Positions 52,534-60,368 of a DNA stretch of 64,000 nucleotides are shown one piece after another (position 1 is the first letter of the stretch; the number at the start of each line of letters is the position of its first letter). Source of the DNA: Phycisphaerales bacterium (lineage in GTDB: Bacteria > Planctomycetota > Phycisphaerae > UBA1845 > Fen-1342); NCBI GenBank assembly GCA_016710275.1, contig JADJXS010000001.1, forward strand, positions 2,294,001-2,358,000, given 5' to 3'. The position numbers were made by a program, and so were the translations under genes. The notes under the pieces are model-generated. The model was given only the letters and a program-made list of their open reading frames with translations. It was not told where the DNA came from and made no database searches.

Positions 52534-52650
52534 TCTGCCCCTTCGGGGCAGGCGCGCTGCGCCGACGAGTTCCACGGGTTGCGCTTCGCCCGGCTGGCGC
52601 CGGGCGGCGCTCCACCCGTGGCTACAGCCCGCCGCCCCTGCGGGGCGGAG
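52534..52650 (+). repeat. Hairpin block, possible dispersed element
   Basis: The block has a CTGCCCC-TTC-GGGGCAG hairpin (about 52536-52552) and later a CCGCCCCTGCGGGGCGG palindrome (52631-52647), with a CACGGGTTGCGCTTCGCCC segment and CACCCGTGGCTACAGCCC between. The shape suggests a mobile or REP-like element, but I see only one copy in the window. Confidence 0.5.
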
Positions 52651-52672
52651 AGCGTTGATGCGCCCGTGTCGT

Positions 52673-52937
52673 ACGGCGTAGGGTTGTGCGGGGTGATGTC
52701 GTGCGAGGTGATGTCATGCGGGATTGATGTCGTGCGGGGTGATGTCGTGCGGGGTGATGTCGTGCGAGGTGATGTCATGCGGGATTGATGTCGTGCGGGG
52801 TGATGTCGTGCGGGGTGATGTCGTGCGAGGTGATGTCATGCGGGATTGATGTCGTGCGGGGTGATGTCGTGCGGGGTGATGTCGTACGGGGTGATGTCGT
52901 GCGGGGTGATGTCATGCGAGGTGATGTCGTGCGGGGT
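52673..52937 (+). repeat. 15-bp minisatellite with a 61-bp higher-order unit
   Basis: The basic unit is GGGTGATGTCGTGCG, repeated some 17 times with single-base variants (AGGTGATGTCATGCG, a 16-base GGATTGATGTCGTGCG). The variant order repeats every 61 bases: GCGAGGTGATGTCATGCGG starts at 52703, 52764 and 52825. That shows larger blocks were copied after the short unit had diversified. Being three bases times five, it reads as a pentapeptide repeat (VMSCG) in one frame. Confidence 0.9.
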
Positions 52938-53016
52938 CGTCAACGATGATGCGTTCGGGCCGGTCCCCGCGGCGCTGCGCAATGAAATTCGCCCCTCGCC
53001 GGCCCGGACACACCCT

Positions 53017-53291
53017 ACGCGCTACTCGCTTCGGATCGTCAAGACATGCCGACGCAAAGCCGTCGGCATGGCACCCAACACCTGAGGAGCACGCCACCCA
53101 ACACGCGGCAAGGCGCTCAACGCGGCGCTGCATGCTTACGCGGAGTACCGCGAAAGCATGCCACCCGGAATGCCACCCGGAATGCCACCCGGAATGCCAC
53201 CCAACGCGCTACTCGCTTCGGATCGTCAAGACATGCCGACGCAAAGCCGTCGGCATGGCACCCCACACATGAGGAGCGCGCCACCCAACAC
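53017..53291 (+). repeat. 88-bp direct repeat pair with internal palindrome
   Basis: Copy 1 is 53017-53104 and copy 2 is 53204-53291, offset by 187 bases. Each begins ACGCGCTACTCGCTTCGGAT, contains the ATGCCGACG/CGTCGGCAT palindrome (53046-53069 and 53233-53256), and ends GCCACCCAACAC. Only a few bases differ. They may be the ends of a small non-autonomous element or a recent local duplication. Confidence 0.85.
53158..53203 (+). repeat. 12-bp tandem repeat ATGCCACCCGGA
   Basis: Three full units (53158, 53170, 53182) and part of a fourth lie between the two 88-bp repeats. The unit resembles the ATG(C/G)CACCCAAC tail of the palindromic element, so it may have grown from it. Confidence 0.8.
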
Positions 53292-53369
53292 CCGGCATGG
53301 CACCCAAAACGGGGCTGCATGGCGCTCGGCGCGAGATCAGGCCGCCGCATGCGGATGCACGTTCCTCCT

Positions 53370-54221
53370 CTATTTCAGCCGCTCGCGGACGCCCGCGTAA
53401 TCCACCGGGCGCTTCTCGTTGAACGCCGCGATGCCCTCGCGCGTCTCATCGGTCAGGTTGTTGAGCGCGAGCCAGTCGCGGGCGTGGCCGATGGTCTGGT
53501 GCCACGACAGGTCACGCCAGAAGTTGAGCTGCTGCTTGGTGTAGCGGATGCAGCCGGGCAGCTTGTTGATCAGCGTGGTGCACATCGCGTCCACCTCGGC
53601 GTCCAGCCGGGCGCGCGGCACGACGCGATTCACCAGACCCCACTCCAGCGCCCGGGCGGCCGGGATCTCCTCGCAGAGCATCAGGATTTCGCGGGCGCGG
53701 CGGTCGCCGACGATCAGCGGCAGCCACTGCGTCGCGCCGCCGGCCGGGACGCTGCCGCGCGCCGTGCCGACCTGCCGGATGTAGATGTCGTCCGCCGCGA
53801 CGGCCAGGTCGCAGGACATGTTGAACTCGTTGCCGCCGCCGACGGTCATGCCGTTGAGCCGCGCGACGGTCGGCTTGCCGATGTTGCGCAGCCGCTCATG
53901 CGCGTCGATGAAGGCCCCCATCCACTTCCAGTAAGTCTGCGGTTGACCGACGCAGTGCTCCTGCTGCTCCTTCAGGTCGGCGCCGGTGCAGAAGGCCTTG
54001 TCGCCCGCGCCGGTCAAGACCAGCACCGCGACGCGGTCGTCGTGGGAGGCGTCGTGGAAGGCGGCGGTCATCTCGACCAGCGTCTGGTAGTCGAAGGCGT
54101 TGTAGACCTCGGGGCGGTTGATTGTGACGGTGGCGCGGCCGCGCTGGCGGGCGTGCTTTTCGTAGACGATTTTCTCGAACGCAAACGAGGCCGGGTCGCG
54201 GCCGGTGATGTAGTCGGACAC
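53370..54221 (-). CDS. Enoyl-CoA hydratase/isomerase (crotonase) family protein
   Basis: The GTG at 54221 (SDYITGRDPASFAF) gives 283 residues. The crotonase fold is clear: ATVTINRPEVYNAFDYQTL, the first oxyanion-hole segment DKAFCTGADLKEQQ, and the second, GMTVGGGNEFNMSCDLAVAADD. The Glu of a catalytic pair may be present in NRVVPRARLDAEV-adjacent segments, but I cannot fix the reaction. The extended middle part (GQPQTYWKWMGAFIDAHERL) and C-terminal segment LPGCIRYTKQQLNFWRDLSW recall the subgroup near ring-hydrolysing and naphthoate-synthase-like crotonases. It is divergent from hutF, with 255 bases between. The family is firm, the substrate open. Confidence 0.82.
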   Translation of the reverse strand: MSDYITGRDPASFAFEKIVYEKHARQRGRATVTINRPEVYNAFDYQTLVEMTAAFHDASHDDRVAVLVLTGAGDKAFCTGADLKEQQEHCVGQPQTYWKWMGAFIDAHERLRNIGKPTVARLNGMTVGGGNEFNMSCDLAVAADDIYIRQVGTARGSVPAGGATQWLPLIVGDRRAREILMLCEEIPAARALEWGLVNRVVPRARLDAEVDAMCTTLINKLPGCIRYTKQQLNFWRDLSWHQTIGHARDWLALNNLTDETREGIAAFNEKRPVDYAGVRERLK

Positions 54222-54476
54222 TGGAAGCGGCTCCCGAGAAGGATGTTGCGGGTCAGCGGCGGACCCCGGATCCACGATCAGGATGCGGCGCTGCTCAAGG
54301 AACAGTCGCACACGGTCGGCGATTCGTTCGATGCACTGCTCAAGGGGCAGTGGGGCATCGGGCGTCTTGCCCGACCGGCAGCATACGGCGACTCGCCGGA
54401 GGGCAACAAGGCCGGGTGCCGCCGCCCGGCCCCACTACAATGACGCCGCCGCATCGAGCACGCCCGGAGCGCCCGC
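54222..54476. other. Divergent promoter region with two stem-loop repeat copies
   Basis: The 255 bases between the divergent crotonase gene and hutF should contain both promoters. They hold CTGCTCAAGGAACAG (54291-54305) and CTGCTCAAGGGGCAG (54336-54350), degenerate copies of the CTGCTCAAGAGCAG palindrome of the 36.6-kb array, each with flanks like those in the array (for example GCACTGCTCAAG). I see no recognisable promoter box. Confidence 0.6.
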
Positions 54477-55820
54477 ATGGCCGCAGCCGACCGCAAAGCA
54501 GCGGAGAAAAAGAACAGCAATCCGACTCACGCCGCGCAGCGGATCGTCGCCGATCTGACGTGGGTGGATGGGGCGCTGCAGCGCGAGGTGGCCATCGACG
54601 TGGATGAGGCGGGGGTGATCCGCGGCGTCGGCCCGGCGGATGGGCGGACGCCCGTCACGCGGCGGCTGGCGGGGCGGATGCTGCTGCCGGGGTTCGTCAG
54701 CGCCCACAGTCACGCCTTTCAGCGGGCGCTGCGCGGCAGCGGGGAGACCTTTCCGGCCGGCGTCGGGGATTTTTGGAGCTGGCGCGAGGCGATGTTTGCG
54801 CTGGTTGAGCGACTGACGCCGGCGATGCTCCGGCAGGTGTGCCGCGAGACCTTTGAGGAGATGCTGGCGGTCGGCATCACCACCGTCGGCGAGTTTCATT
54901 ATGTGCACCACGCCGAGATCGAGCGGGCGGACTTCGCCCTCGACCGCGAGGTGATCGCCGCGGCCGCGGAAGCGGGAATCCGCCTGTGCCTGCTGCAATC
55001 GTACTATCGCACCGGGCACTTCGATCAGCCACTGGCGGGCGGGCAGCGGCGCTTCGCCACGACCGACGTGCCGCGCTTCATCGCCGGGTGCGATGCGCTG
55101 GCGGCGATGCTGGATCCGCGCACGCAGGCGCTGGGCATCGCGCCGCACAGCCTGCGGGCCGTGCCGCCGGAGGATCTGAAGGCGCTGGCCCGCGCGGCGG
55201 ACGAGCGCGGCTGGGTGGTGCACATTCACGTCGAGGAGCAGCGGCGCGAGGTTGAGGATTGCGTGCGGGCGCTGGGAACAAATCCGCTGCGCTGGATGCT
55301 CGACCAGCTGCCGCTGGGCGAGCGCTGGTGCATCGTGCACGGCACGCACTCCACCGCGGATGATCTGCGGGCGTATGCCCGGACGGGCGGGCGGCACTGC
55401 GTCTGCCCGATCACGGAGGGGAATCTCGGCGACGGCATCGCGCTGCTGCCGGAGATGCTCGCGCGGCCGGGGGCGGTGTGCATCGGCACGGATTCGAACG
55501 TGCGGCTCGACCCGGCGGAGGAGCTGCGCTGGCTGGAGTTCGTGCAGCGGCTGGCGGCCCAGCGGCGGGGCGTCGTGAAGACGCCGGAGGGGCGCGTCGG
55601 GGCGCGGCTGCTGGAGATCGGCACGCGGAACGGGGTGGCGGCGCTGGGATTGGCGACGGGGGAAATCGCCGCCGGGCTGGCGGCGGATTTCGTGGCGATC
55701 GACATTTCGGATGTCTCGCTGCGCGGCTGCGCGGCGGAAAATCTGCTGGACGCCTACTTGCTGGGCAGCGGCGCGCAGGCGGTGCGCGAGGTGTGCGTGG
55801 GAGGGCGCTGGGTGCGCTGA
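54477..55820 (+). CDS. hutF: Formimidoylglutamate deiminase
   Basis: This 447-residue zinc amidohydrolase converts N-formimino-L-glutamate to N-formyl-L-glutamate in one branch of histidine breakdown. The metal-binding motif is HSHAFQRALRG (about 81-91), close to the family's AFQR signature. Other blocks are VGITTVGEFHYVHH, the HIHVEEQRREVEDC loop, the IVHGTHST segment and GTDSNVRLDPAEELRWLE near the end. The first 25 residues look like a polar leader without a signal peptide, so it is cytoplasmic. No other hut gene is adjacent. An alternative would be another amidohydrolase of the same superfamily, but the AFQR and DSNVRLDP blocks favour HutF. Confidence 0.85.
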   Translation: MAAADRKAAEKKNSNPTHAAQRIVADLTWVDGALQREVAIDVDEAGVIRGVGPADGRTPVTRRLAGRMLLPGFVSAHSHAFQRALRGSGETFPAGVGDFWSWREAMFALVERLTPAMLRQVCRETFEEMLAVGITTVGEFHYVHHAEIERADFALDREVIAAAAEAGIRLCLLQSYYRTGHFDQPLAGGQRRFATTDVPRFIAGCDALAAMLDPRTQALGIAPHSLRAVPPEDLKALARAADERGWVVHIHVEEQRREVEDCVRALGTNPLRWMLDQLPLGERWCIVHGTHSTADDLRAYARTGGRHCVCPITEGNLGDGIALLPEMLARPGAVCIGTDSNVRLDPAEELRWLEFVQRLAAQRRGVVKTPEGRVGARLLEIGTRNGVAALGLATGEIAAGLAADFVAIDISDVSLRGCAAENLLDAYLLGSGAQAVREVCVGGRWVR

Positions 55821-55964
55821 TTCGCGCTGAACTGCGCCCGATTGCCGCGCGTTGCGCTCCGGTGCGCTGAAATGCGCTGGATTGACGCGCAGTCGCCGGG
55901 CTTGTGCAATGCGGGCGGCCGGCCGCGCGTCGTGCTGGGGCGGCGGCGGCTCGAAGGCGTCTGC

Positions 55965-57407
55965 ATGCCGACGTTTTTTCAACTCGCGCTGGTCGGCTAT
56001 TACACGCTGGCGATTCTGACGATCGGCCACATCCTGCGGCGGCGGCGCGAGCCGACCGCGATGCTGGCGTGGATTCTGACGATTCTGCTGCTGCCGGTGG
56101 CGGGGATCATCCTGTACGGGCTGCTGGGAGAAAACCGGGTGCGGCGGCGCGCCAGCCGGCGGCGCAAGCGGCTCGCCATCGAGACTGCGCGGATTTCGAA
56201 CTGGGCCGAGTCGAGCCTGGACGGCGATGCGCCGGGGCGGGTCACGGCGCTGGCGCCGGACCTGGCGGCGGTGGAGGACATCGGGCGGCGGCTGTCGCAC
56301 TTTCCCGCCACCGGCGCGAACGAGGTCAGGATTTACGAGGAGGCGAACGAGACGTACGCGGCGATCGAGGAATCGATCCGCAGCGCCGTGCACCACGTGC
56401 ACATGGAGTATTACATCTGGCAGCCGGATGAGACGGGCGCGCACTTCCGCGACCTGCTGATCGAGAAGGCGCGGCAGGGGGTGGAGTGCCGACTGCTGCT
56501 CGATGCGGTGGGCTGTTGGAACCTGGGGTCGCGGTTTCTGAAGCCGATGACGGACGCCGGCGTGCGGGTCGAGTTTTTTCTGCCGATCTACAAGCTGCGG
56601 AAGCGCTGGAGCCCGCACCTGCGGAACCACCGCAAGCTGGTGGTGGTGGACGGCTGCGAGGGGTTTCTGGGCAGCCAGAACATCGGGGATGAGTATCGCG
56701 GGCGGCTCAAGCGGCTCAGTCCGTGGTACGACACGCACCTGCGCATCCGCGGGCCGGCGGCGCTGTTTCTGCAGCAGATCTTCGCTGATGACTGGCTGTT
56801 CGCCACGCGCGAGTCGCTCGACCTCGGATCGTATTTTGCGGCGCCGACGGCCTGCGGCGACTCCATTGTGCAGATTCTGCCGACCGGACCGGACAGCGAG
56901 GCGAACGTGCTGGGGTCGGTGCTGTTTTCGGCGGTGTCGAGCGCCCGGTCGTTCATTCGCATTGCGACGCCGTACTTTGTGCCGGATGCGGGGCTGCTGA
57001 TGGCGCTGAAGTTCGCGGCCTATCGCGGGGTGCGCGTGCAACTCGTGATTCCGACGCGGACGGATGCGCCGCTGGTGCTGTGGGCGGGCCGCAGCTACTA
57101 CGCGGAATTGATCAGCAGCGGCGTGGAGATCTTCGAGTATCCCCACGGCGTGCTGCACTCGAAGATCGCGACCATTGACGACCGCTGGTGCATGGTCAGC
57201 TCGGCGAACATGGACATCCGCAGCTTCCGGTTGAATTTCGAGCTGACGGCGATTCTTTATGACGAGGACGTGACGCGGCGGATCGGGGCGTTCATCGAGC
57301 GGCGGCTGGAGCGGGCGGCCCAGGTGACGGCGCGCGAGGCGTGGAACCGGCCGCTGCACCAGCAGTTGCTGGAGGGGGCGGCGCGGCTGTTTTCGCCGCT
57401 GCTGTAG
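55965..57407 (+). CDS. cls: Cardiolipin synthase (phospholipase D superfamily)
   Basis: This 480-residue enzyme joins two phosphatidylglycerols to make cardiolipin. Two N-terminal membrane helices (about 4-25 and 32-55) precede two PLD domains. Each has an HKD motif: HRKLVVVDG (near 224) and HSKIATIDD (near 400), with the expected H-x-K-x4-D spacing, and an NIGDEY or NMDIRSF segment after each. The start is the ATG at 55965 (MPTFFQLALVGYY), which fits the family. A hairpin lies after its stop. Identification is firm. Confidence 0.93.
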   Translation: MPTFFQLALVGYYTLAILTIGHILRRRREPTAMLAWILTILLLPVAGIILYGLLGENRVRRRASRRRKRLAIETARISNWAESSLDGDAPGRVTALAPDLAAVEDIGRRLSHFPATGANEVRIYEEANETYAAIEESIRSAVHHVHMEYYIWQPDETGAHFRDLLIEKARQGVECRLLLDAVGCWNLGSRFLKPMTDAGVRVEFFLPIYKLRKRWSPHLRNHRKLVVVDGCEGFLGSQNIGDEYRGRLKRLSPWYDTHLRIRGPAALFLQQIFADDWLFATRESLDLGSYFAAPTACGDSIVQILPTGPDSEANVLGSVLFSAVSSARSFIRIATPYFVPDAGLLMALKFAAYRGVRVQLVIPTRTDAPLVLWAGRSYYAELISSGVEIFEYPHGVLHSKIATIDDRWCMVSSANMDIRSFRLNFELTAILYDEDVTRRIGAFIERRLERAAQVTAREAWNRPLHQQLLEGAARLFSPLL

Positions 57408-57473
57408 CGCTGCGGCCCGGTCGCGATGCGAGAGGAGAATCGCCGGCACAGCGCAGGCATTTCGCATGGGCCG

Positions 57474-57508
57474 GCGGGAGTCCGCTGCGCTTCAGCGGAC
57501 GCTCCCGC
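57474..57508. terminator. Stem-loop between convergent cls and usp genes
   Basis: The arms GCGGGAG-TCCGCTG (57474-57487) and CAGCGGA-C-GCTCCCGC (57493-57508) pair with one small bulge around a 5-base loop. Lying between two convergent genes, it could serve as a terminator for both. It lacks a T-run. Confidence 0.5.
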
Positions 57509-57532
57509 GGTTCCGCGATTCCGCTTGTCGTG

Positions 57533-58480
57533 CTACACGGCCGGCTTCATCGGCCGGGCGGCGGCCGGCTCCTGCTGCGCCGGCGCATCTTCGGGGCGCA
57601 CGACCAGGATCGAGCAGGGGGCGTTGCGGACGACGCGCTCGGCGGTGCGGCCCCAGAGCATGTAGCGCAGGTTGGTCTTGCCCTTGGTGCCGAGAACCGC
57701 CAGCTCGATGTTGTTGTTGCGGACGAATTCGGTGATGCCTTCGCCGTAGCCGCGATGATCGAGCACGTGGAACTGCGGATGCAGGTAGCCCAGCTCGGTC
57801 GCCAGCGGCCGGCAGAAGCTCTCGAGCCGGCCGCGCAGGCCGTCGATGTACTGCTTCTGCTGATCGGGCGAGGCCAGCGGCGTGGGGGCGCGGTAGTGCG
57901 TGCGATGCCACGGGCCTTCGAAGACGTGCAGCACGTGCAGCGTGGCGCCGTCCTGCAGGGCGATGCGCACGGCCTGGTTCAGCGCCCGCAGCGACGTGTC
58001 GGAGAAGTCGATGCAGGCGACGATCGACTTGAAGGGCGCCGTCTGCTCCTCGCGGACGAGCAGCACCATGCCGTGGGCCTTGCGCACACAGGCGGTGGCG
58101 ACCGTGCCGGCGCCGGCGCCGGGGTGCGAGGCGCCGGTGACGCCCATGACGAGCAGATCCGCCCCGCTGTCGTGCAGGCGCTGCAGGACGCTGCCGACGG
58201 GGTGCCCGACGTCGACGCTCAGCGGCAGGCCGCGCAGGGCGTCGTCCGGCTGGGAGAGCCGGTCCCACTCGCGCCGCGCATCCTCGACCAGGCCGGATCG
58301 GATGTCCTTCTGATAGGGGCTGAGCACGCCCTCGAGTTCGGTGGCCACGTCTTCGGCGACGACGTGCAACACGTCCAGCCGGGCCTGGTTCCACTTCGCG
58401 ATGCGCGCCGCCTGGCGCACCGCGGCCAGCGAGCAGGGGGTGAAGTCGACCGGGGCGACGATTGAACGTGCGCGATCCAT
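57533..58480 (-). CDS. Universal stress protein, two UspA domains
   Basis: The ATG at 58480 (MDRARSIVAPVDF) has GGAGG about seven bases upstream; a longer frame to 58495 lacks such a site. The 315 residues contain two UspA domains. The second has an ATP-binding pattern, VLGTKGKTNLRYMLWGRTAE with VVRNAPCSILVVRP, while the first has GVTGASHPGAGAGTVAT, a looser form. Tandem Usp proteins are common in environmental bacteria and respond to starvation or redox stress. A Gln/Ala/Pro-rich tail ends the protein. Identification is firm. Confidence 0.9.
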   Translation of the reverse strand: MDRARSIVAPVDFTPCSLAAVRQAARIAKWNQARLDVLHVVAEDVATELEGVLSPYQKDIRSGLVEDARREWDRLSQPDDALRGLPLSVDVGHPVGSVLQRLHDSGADLLVMGVTGASHPGAGAGTVATACVRKAHGMVLLVREEQTAPFKSIVACIDFSDTSLRALNQAVRIALQDGATLHVLHVFEGPWHRTHYRAPTPLASPDQQKQYIDGLRGRLESFCRPLATELGYLHPQFHVLDHRGYGEGITEFVRNNNIELAVLGTKGKTNLRYMLWGRTAERVVRNAPCSILVVRPEDAPAQQEPAAARPMKPAV

Positions 58481-58657
58481 GGCAGGCCTCCTCAACCGGA
58501 ACCGGCCGCCCGCTCTCGGCGCCGCGCGGAGGCGCGACGCCCGGCGGACGCGTCCAGCTCCTGCTTGTTATTCCCACGAATCGGGCTGCTGCTCGCAACG
58601 AAACCGGAATCGCCGGTCGGCATTATCGCCCGCTCGGCTCGGCGGCGCCGGAGCGGC

Positions 58658-60349
58658 TCAACGACTTGTTGCCGACGTGTCCGACGGATGCGGCGGTTCC
58701 TCGGCCCGCGGCTGGGAGTGCGGAGATTCCGGCTTGCCGGGCGTCGGGTCCGCCAGGTAGTGGCAGGCGCGCCACAGGTGGTAGGCGGCGCGATCGGTCC
58801 AGAGCAACACGTCGATCCGAGCGGCGGCTGATTCGGGCGAGAGCCGCCCGGACGCCACATCGCGCAGTGCGGCGTGCCGTTCTGTGCGACGGGCTTCGGC
58901 GATGGCCCTTGAGGTCGTTTCTGCGCGTGCCGCCAAAGCGCCGACAGCGCCCGGGACATCCGCCGCCGAATCATCGGTATCGCGGGCCAGGCTTCCCACG
59001 GCGTCTGCCAGCGCCGCCGGCGCATGCGCAGTGTGAGTCGCGACTGCGTCATCCTGCCCGTGATGGCGCCAAGGCCCCGGCTCGGCCAGCGCGGCAACCA
59101 GTCGCGAGGCGTGCTCCTCGGCGTGAAGCAGCGCTTCCTGGCGCTGGACCTCGACCGCATGCTGGGTGGATCGACCGAGCCGATGGATGAAGTCCTGCAC
59201 TTCCTTGAGCGCTTCCTCCGCGCGGGAAAGCCTGTTCAATGCAGCGGGGTCTGCATTGGATCCGCGCAAGCGCGTTGCCGCGACCGGGGCAATTTCGACG
59301 AGCACTTGAGCGATCGCGCGGCGCGCCGCCTCCTGCGCGACGGGTCCGATTTCGGCGACGGCGGGGGTGAGAAAGCGCGTCGGCGGTCGGTAGTGCTCGG
59401 GGATCAGTCGCTCAATCCCGCGTGCGAATGGCTTGATCAGGGGCAGCAGGATCAGGATGCCGAGCAGGTTGAACGCGGTGTGGAACATCGCCAGCAATGT
59501 CGGAGCATCGGACTCGCCGATCGCCTGCGCCGCCCGTTGCACCGCGCTGAGCATCAGCGGCAGCAGCAGCAGCGCAGCGGCGGCCGTCACCACGTTGAAC
59601 AGGACGTGGGCCAGCGCCGTTCGCTTCGCAGCCGCGGGAGCGCCGATCGCGGCCGCGACAGCCGTCGGGGTTGTGCCGATGTTCTGGCCGATGGCGATCA
59701 AAGCGGCCTGCTCCAGGCCGATGGCGCCGGAGGAGACGGCCGCCAGCGTGGTCGCCATCGAGGCGCTGCTCGACTGCATTACGACCGTCATCAGGAAGCC
59801 GATGCCGACCAGCAGCAGGCGCGCGGAAAACCCGCCGGCGGCGGTGGCGCTGGGAATTGCGTCCGGCCCGAGTCGAGCGGCGGCCGTGGACATGCCCACT
59901 TGCAGCATGTCAATGCCGATGAACAGCAAGCCGAATCCGGCGATCGCCGTCCCGGCGTGCGCAGCCCGTCCGCGGCACAGCAGCCGCAGCGCCACGCCGA
60001 CCAGTACCAGCGGCGGCGAGACGCCCCCGAGCGAGATTTTCATCCCCAGTTGCGAGACGATCCAGCCGGTGCTGGTCGTGCCGAGGTTTGCGCCGAAGAT
60101 GACGCTCACCGCCTGCGTGAACGTGAGCAGCCCGGCGCTGACGAAACCGACGGTGGTGAGCGTGGTGGCGGTGGAGGACTGCACGAGCGCGGTGAGCAGG
60201 GCGCCCCAGCCGACGCCCGACAGCGGCCCGGCCACCATGCGCGTCAGGATTCCGCGCAGCGCCGCACCCGCCATCGCCTTCAGCCCGTCGGTGAGCAAAA
60301 CCATGCCCAGCAGAAACAGGCCCAGGCCGCCGAGCAAAGCGACGATCAT
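58658..60349 (-). CDS. Na/Pi cotransporter family protein
   Basis: This 563-residue membrane protein has about nine helices in its first 310 residues with the two inverted-repeat signatures of the Na/Pi-cotransporter (PF02690) family: LVQSSTATTLTTVGF and VMQSSSASMATTLAA, plus GANLGTTSTGW and GQNIGTTPTAVA. The C-terminal 230 residues are soluble and helical, like the PhoU-like regulatory part of bacterial relatives. It may take up phosphate with sodium or sense it. It is minus-strand, downstream of an MFS transporter gene by 19 bases. Identification is firm. Confidence 0.9.
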   Translation of the reverse strand: MIVALLGGLGLFLLGMVLLTDGLKAMAGAALRGILTRMVAGPLSGVGWGALLTALVQSSTATTLTTVGFVSAGLLTFTQAVSVIFGANLGTTSTGWIVSQLGMKISLGGVSPPLVLVGVALRLLCRGRAAHAGTAIAGFGLLFIGIDMLQVGMSTAAARLGPDAIPSATAAGGFSARLLLVGIGFLMTVVMQSSSASMATTLAAVSSGAIGLEQAALIAIGQNIGTTPTAVAAAIGAPAAAKRTALAHVLFNVVTAAAALLLLPLMLSAVQRAAQAIGESDAPTLLAMFHTAFNLLGILILLPLIKPFARGIERLIPEHYRPPTRFLTPAVAEIGPVAQEAARRAIAQVLVEIAPVAATRLRGSNADPAALNRLSRAEEALKEVQDFIHRLGRSTQHAVEVQRQEALLHAEEHASRLVAALAEPGPWRHHGQDDAVATHTAHAPAALADAVGSLARDTDDSAADVPGAVGALAARAETTSRAIAEARRTERHAALRDVASGRLSPESAAARIDVLLWTDRAAYHLWRACHYLADPTPGKPESPHSQPRAEEPPHPSDTSATSR

Positions 60350-60368
60350 GCCGTAGAGCGTATCGCGC

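Larger units (their letters stand above)
51866..53369. other. 1.5-kb repeat-dense region without a confident gene
   Basis: The space between the convergent GT-C-like and enoyl-CoA hydratase genes holds at least six distinct repeats: a 21-bp array (51991-52179), CGCAGAGA-type repeats (about 52256-52297), a dispersed palindrome (52406-52429), a palindrome-and-hairpin block (about 52534-52650), a 15-bp array (52673-52937), and an 88-bp direct repeat pair (53017-53291) with a 12-bp array between. Parts of it are lower in GC than the neighbours. Open frames exist in most frames because the repeats lack stop codons, so I do not call genes. Confidence 0.75.

Noticed and set aside
53370..54221. MenB (naphthoate synthase) for the crotonase gene
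   Set aside because: The general fold fits, but no menaquinone genes are nearby and the specific motif cannot be confirmed by eye.
54435..57467. A 1,010-residue open frame on the minus strand opposite hutF and cls
   Set aside because: It is Arg/His/Pro-rich, covers two genes with strong family motifs on the other strand, and has no recognisable domain. High GC content creates such antisense frames.
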